This document shows positions 6,815-9,563 of a stretch of 9,563 bases of DNA, one piece after another. Origin of the DNA: Solobacterium sp. (lineage in GTDB: Bacteria; Bacillota_I; Bacilli_A; Erysipelotrichales; Erysipelotrichaceae); NCBI GenBank assembly GCA_017514645.1, contig JAFWJP010000014.1:1-9563 (forward strand), read 5' to 3'. The number at the start of each line of letters is the position of its first letter. The first letter of the stretch is position 1. The translations under genes and the position numbers were made by a program. The notes under the pieces are model-generated. The model did not search any database, had not been told where the DNA came from, and worked only from the letters and a program-made list of their open reading frames with translations.

Positions 6815-8448
6815 GCATTCCCTCCTGTCAGAATCGTTCTCAGTCCGCCCCATTCTTCCCGGAACAGACCGTCATCCATCGTCTTCAGATCCTCTGCAAT
6901 CAGCGGGACAAAATCCATCTGATCCAGGATATCCTTCTGCAGATCCGCTCCCGGAGCGATTTCCTTCAGCACCATCTTTCCGCCGGAAAGCTCAAATACA
7001 CAGCGCTCCGTCACATAGAGCACCTTCTGGTCCGGCTTGACATATCCGCCGGCAAAGGTTACCTGCTGGACATGTTTCAGGAACTTGCGTACCGTACCTT
7101 CCTCCAGGATCTCCAGCCTGCCGTCCTTCACCGCCAGTTTTGATCTGCCGGTGAACGTACCGCAGAAAACGACTTTCTTTGTCGCATTGGTAATATCGAT
7201 GAATCCGCCGGGGCCGATCAGGCGCTTCCCGAACTTCGATACATTGATATTGCCCTCTTCATCACACTCACCGAGTCCCAGACATGTCATATCCAGACCG
7301 CCGCCGTCGATGATGTCAAAAGATGCATTGTGCTCGATCGTGGCTTCCGGATTGTAACTGCTGCCGAAGTTGGGCAGCGGACACGGTACACCGCCGATCA
7401 TACCCGACTCCGAGCACATCGTAACCAGATCCATGCAGTCCTCTTCCGCCAGGATATTGCCGACATTGGCCGAGATCCCGACACCCAGATTCAGCACAGC
7501 GCCTGCCTCCACTTCCATGGCACAGCGTCTGGCAATGACCTTGCGCTCATCCAGCGGATAGCGCTCAATTGCAGCGACAGGCTTGCGGATCTGTCCGGAG
7601 AACGAAGGCTCCCAGTACACGCCCTCTGCCTGCCAGGCAGCCATCGGATCCGTGGACTGTACAACGTAGTCCACCAGGATTCCCGGGATCCGGACATCCT
7701 TCGGATTCAGACTGTCCGCCTTGGCCAGATACTCTACCTGTACAATAACGATTCCGCCGCTGTTGTGTGCAGCGCTGGCAATTGCCAGACCTTCATTGAT
7801 GATTCCTTCATGCATGAAGGAGATATTTCCCTTTTCGTCCGCAACCGTGCCTCTGAGCAAAGCGACATTGAGCGGAAAACTCTTGTAGAACAGGTATTCT
7901 TCGCCGCCGAATTCCACCAGCTCCGCCGCGTTCTCCTGCGTCTGCTCATTCATCCGTCCGCCTTCCAGACGCGGATCCACAAATGTCCCAAGACCTACCT
8001 TGGTCAGCAGTCCCGGTCTTCCTGCCGCGATTTCACGCCACAGATTGACCGCTACACCCTGCGGAATGCAGTTGCCGGTGATCTCACCCTTCGCTGCCTG
8101 GGCATTGAGAGCATCCGCACTCATTACATGCGCACCGTACCACTTTGTCACCAGACCCGGTCCCGCTTCTCCCAGACGTGAAAGACCCCGGACACCTTCC
8201 GGTTTCGGGTCGTTGTCTCCTCTTCTCTGTTTATCCCAGCCGACAAACTGATTGCCGTAGCCGTGATCTCCCATGGCAGAACCCTGATGCAGTTCCAGAT
8301 TCTTCGGATGTCCCGTTTCCTTGTACCGGTCGCGGATCGCACAGGCGACTTCCTCCGGGAATCCGGACAGTCCCATACCGCCGACACCGATGACAGCACC
8401 ATCGGGAATCAGCTCTGCTGCTTCCCTTGCACTTATGAACTTTGCCAT
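6811..8448 (-). CDS. Acyl-CoA:carboxylate CoA-transferase, Pct/YdiF family (family I)
   Basis: A 545-residue single-chain family I CoA-transferase with both halves fused, as in propionate CoA-transferase (Pct) and YdiF. The N-terminal half has DGAVIGVGGMGLSGFPE (16-32), TKVGLGTFVDPR (149-160), EEYLFYKSFPLNVALLRGT (183-201) and GGIVIVQVEYLAKA (231-244). The C-terminal half has LGVGISANVG (321-330) and SESGMIGGVP, where E347 matches the glutamate that forms the CoA thioester. IDGGGLDMTCLGLGECD and ITERCVF-like segments follow. It would move CoA between a product acyl-CoA and a fresh acid without spending ATP. The start follows the DUF169 stop by 2 nt; the ribosome site (GGGTAAG) is weak, pointing to translational coupling. 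Its stop overlaps the dehydrogenase start. The acid specificity (acetate, propionate, enoate, aryl acid) cannot be read from the sequence. Confidence 0.93.
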   Translation of the reverse strand: MAKFISAREAAELIPDGAVIGVGGMGLSGFPEEVACAIRDRYKETGHPKNLELHQGSAMGDHGYGNQFVGWDKQRRGDNDPKPEGVRGLSRLGEAGPGLVTKWYGAHVMSADALNAQAAKGEITGNCIPQGVAVNLWREIAAGRPGLLTKVGLGTFVDPRLEGGRMNEQTQENAAELVEFGGEEYLFYKSFPLNVALLRGTVADEKGNISFMHEGIINEGLAIASAAHNSGGIVIVQVEYLAKADSLNPKDVRIPGILVDYVVQSTDPMAAWQAEGVYWEPSFSGQIRKPVAAIERYPLDERKVIARRCAMEVEAGAVLNLGVGISANVGNILAEEDCMDLVTMCSESGMIGGVPCPLPNFGSSYNPEATIEHNASFDIIDGGGLDMTCLGLGECDEEGNINVSKFGKRLIGPGGFIDITNATKKVVFCGTFTGRSKLAVKDGRLEILEEGTVRKFLKHVQQVTFAGGYVKPDQKVLYVTERCVFELSGGKMVLKEIAPGADLQKDILDQMDFVPLIAEDLKTMDDGLFREEWGGLRTILTGGNA

Positions 8449-8450
8449 GA

Positions 8451-9191
8451 TTACTTACCCAGATCTTCCGCAATCTTCTTTCCGATTCCGGCCATATACT
8501 GTGTATGGTATTCCTTGCCCCAGCTGTACTGCGGCAGATCCCATTCCATTTTGTTCAGGCTGTCAATGATCTCCGGCAGGATCTGATACGGAAGACTCAG
8601 CATCAGCAGCCCTTCCGGGAAGATCTTCCTTGCCTTCATACCATGATGAAGACCCGTGACCATCATATTGAGTTCACCCGTCAGATACGGATGGGTATAC
8701 AGGCAGGCGCAGCCCGCAACCGTTGTACCGACCGCATGCCAACCGCGGCCCGTACGGTAGCCGTTCGCTCGCAGTACGATCTCTGCCTGGGAAGGATGGC
8801 ACATCAGGATTACCAGATCCGGATCAAATGTCATATGATCCGTTGTATCAAACAAAATGTACGGTGCTGTTCCTTTGGCCAGCTTCTTCATGTTGTAGTA
8901 GATATTTGCGTTTGCGCGTTCGTTTTCATATACCTGGATCCGCGGTCCGATCAGTCCGCCGATCATACCCGGATCATCATCCGACTCTCCGAGCACATAC
9001 GGACCGACTGCGCAGCCGTGGCAGGACTTGTCAGCGTAGAAACCTTCCCTTGTCTGGGCGATATGCAGCATTTCGCATACAGCGACTTTTTCGTCCAGTT
9101 TCGGCAGGTCCTGCGGCCGGAACATACTGAACTTTACCCCGACCGGTTTGAAATCAAGACCTAACCGATCGAATACTTCATACTGACTCAT
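8451..9191 (-). CDS. DUF169 family protein (function unknown), first gene of the acyl-CoA operon
   Basis: A 246-residue protein matching the DUF169 (COG2043) pattern as remembered: VGVKFS near the N-terminus, VAVCEMLHIAQTREG (36-50), the cysteine-rich SCHGCAVGPYVLGE (56-69), PDLVILMCHPSQAEIVLRAN (124-143), GCACLYTHPYLTGELN (160-175) and GLLMLSLPYQILPEIIDSL near the end. Cysteines at 39, 57, 60, 131, 161 and 163 could bind metal or an Fe-S cluster, but this is inference. No signal peptide, membrane span or obvious DNA-binding helix is seen. The frame stays open upstream to 9539, but the ATG at 9191 has an ACGAGGAT ribosome site, matches the family N-terminus and lies 34 nt after a TATAAT box; further upstream the opposite strand is coding. 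It heads an operon for acyl-CoA activation and reduction, so a role with those substrates or their flavoproteins is suggested. No function is established. Confidence 0.87.
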   Translation of the reverse strand: MSQYEVFDRLGLDFKPVGVKFSMFRPQDLPKLDEKVAVCEMLHIAQTREGFYADKSCHGCAVGPYVLGESDDDPGMIGGLIGPRIQVYENERANANIYYNMKKLAKGTAPYILFDTTDHMTFDPDLVILMCHPSQAEIVLRANGYRTGRGWHAVGTTVAGCACLYTHPYLTGELNMMVTGLHHGMKARKIFPEGLLMLSLPYQILPEIIDSLNKMEWDLPQYSWGKEYHTQYMAGIGKKIAEDLGK

Positions 9192-9276
9192 GATTGTTAT
9201 CCTCGTTCTTTCTGATAATATTATATCGGCAATCAGTGTACTATTGTATTCTGCACTGCGGAATGAAGGAGAAAAT
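9192..9276. promoter_or_regulatory. Divergent promoter region between the DUF169 operon and the lipoprotein gene
   Basis: This 85-bp AT-rich gap must start transcription in both directions. On the minus strand TATAAT at 9225-9220 is a perfect -10 box, 28 nt before the ATG codon of the DUF169 gene, but at 17 nt upstream only a poor -35 match (TACAAT) is seen, so an activator may be needed. On the plus strand TTGTTA (9194-9199) and TAATAT (9216-9221), 16 nt apart, are a weaker candidate pair for the lipoprotein gene. The two -10 boxes overlap, so the promoters would compete. CTGAT (9212-9216) and ATCAG (9232-9236) form a short inverted repeat flanking the -10 elements. Confidence 0.5.
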
Positions 9277-9563
9277 ATGAAGAAAATATTAGGTATGTTC
9301 TTTGCGGCAATGCTGGTGCTGGCAGGCTGTGCAGGGGAAAAGCCGGAGCCGGCAGTCGTTACCGTCGAAATGGCTGACATGAACGCCATTGCCGATACAC
9401 CCCATGACGAATGCAGCATTGAAGGCGGATCGCCGAGAACGGATATCGTATTCCGCACAAGCACGGAAGTCATGGATTTTACGGTACTCGGGCTCATCAT
9501 CAATGAAGTCCGGGCTGACGGAACACTGGACGCATCCACGAGGACACTCTACACCCAGGAACA
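9277..9563 (+). CDS. Putative secreted lipoprotein, N-terminal part (partial)
   Basis: An open frame begins with ATG at 9277 and runs off the window with no stop, giving 95 complete codons. AAGGAG (9266-9271) is an ideal ribosome site 5 nt upstream. The protein starts MKKILGMFFAAMLVLAGCAG: two lysines, a hydrophobic core and the lipobox LAGC with the lipid-modified cysteine at C18, so it should be anchored to the outer face of the cytoplasmic membrane. The mature part starts with a short Glu/Pro/Lys stretch (GEKPEPA) and continues as an apparently soluble domain that I do not recognise; it includes VFRTSTEVMDFTVLGLIINE. It is transcribed away from the DUF169 operon and may or may not share its regulation. 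Confidence 0.85.
   Translation, partial: MKKILGMFFAAMLVLAGCAGEKPEPAVVTVEMADMNAIADTPHDECSIEGGSPRTDIVFRTSTEVMDFTVLGLIINEVRADGTLDASTRTLYTQE

Noticed and set aside
6815..6853. Longer acyl-CoA dehydrogenase starting at 6853
   Set aside because: It would add 13 charged residues and overlap the CoA-transferase by 43 nt. The ATG at 6814 has an AGGAGGG site and the usual ATGA overlap, and gives the standard family length.
7330..8181. 283-codon plus-strand open frame opposite the CoA-transferase
   Set aside because: Low-complexity antisense composition (His, Arg, Cys, Gln), no ribosome site, and the opposite strand encodes an intact, motif-complete enzyme.
9192..9539. Extension of the DUF169 reading frame upstream to a start near 9539, giving 362 residues
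   Set aside because: The added N-terminus is Ser/Thr-rich and unlike the family, there is a good ribosome site and TATAAT box for the start at 9191, and the same bases encode a lipoprotein with a perfect lipobox on the other strand.
1..9563. tRNA, rRNA, CRISPR arrays, insertion sequences, attachment sites, riboswitches
   Set aside because: Genes fill nearly the whole window with gaps of at most about 120 nt. No cloverleaf, regularly spaced repeats, transposase, terminal repeats or long structured leader was seen on either strand.

Overview
The window suggests a strictly fermentative anaerobe of the Firmicutes (Bacillota). The evidence is strong AGGAGG-type ribosome sites, clostridial-type acyl-CoA dehydrogenase/ETF genes and a sodium-pump decarboxylase split into separate small subunits. 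The base composition is in the moderate-to-high GC range by eye, which is high for Clostridium and closer to some gut Clostridia or Erysipelotrichia. The exact lineage cannot be fixed from sequence alone.

Layout. Almost everything is on the minus strand, in two tightly packed operons read from right to left. Operon 1 (9191 down to 2306) is: a DUF169 protein, a Pct/YdiF-type acyl-CoA:carboxylate CoA-transferase, an acyl-CoA dehydrogenase, etfB, etfA and an AMP-forming acyl-CoA synthetase. It ends in a strong intrinsic terminator (2272-2308) whose stem contains the last stop codon. Operon 2 (2187 down past position 1) has its own candidate promoter at 2219-2248. It carries oadA (carboxyltransferase), an OadG-like membrane anchor, a biotin carrier protein and the first codons of the membrane beta subunit (oadB), together a Na+-translocating oxaloacetate-type decarboxylase. 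At the right edge, a lipoprotein gene is read in the opposite direction and runs out of the window. It is separated from operon 1 by an 85-bp divergent promoter region.

How the genes work together. The enzyme set of operon 1 (CoA-transferase, acyl-CoA ligase, acyl-CoA dehydrogenase, EtfB, EtfA) matches gene for gene the content of the caffeate-respiration (car) operon of Acetobacterium woodii, though in a different order. In that scheme the ligase primes the first molecule of an unsaturated acid with ATP. The dehydrogenase/ETF complex then reduces the enoyl-CoA, possibly bifurcating electrons to ferredoxin, and the CoA-transferase moves CoA from the saturated product to the next unsaturated acid. 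No thiolase, crotonase, hydroxyacyl-CoA dehydrogenase or 2-hydroxyacyl-CoA dehydratase is in the window, which fits use of an externally supplied enoate better than butyrate synthesis. The leading DUF169 gene has no part in the known car scheme and is the most open element. The decarboxylase operon would convert oxaloacetate to pyruvate and CO2 while pumping Na+. Its link to operon 1 is so far only adjacency.
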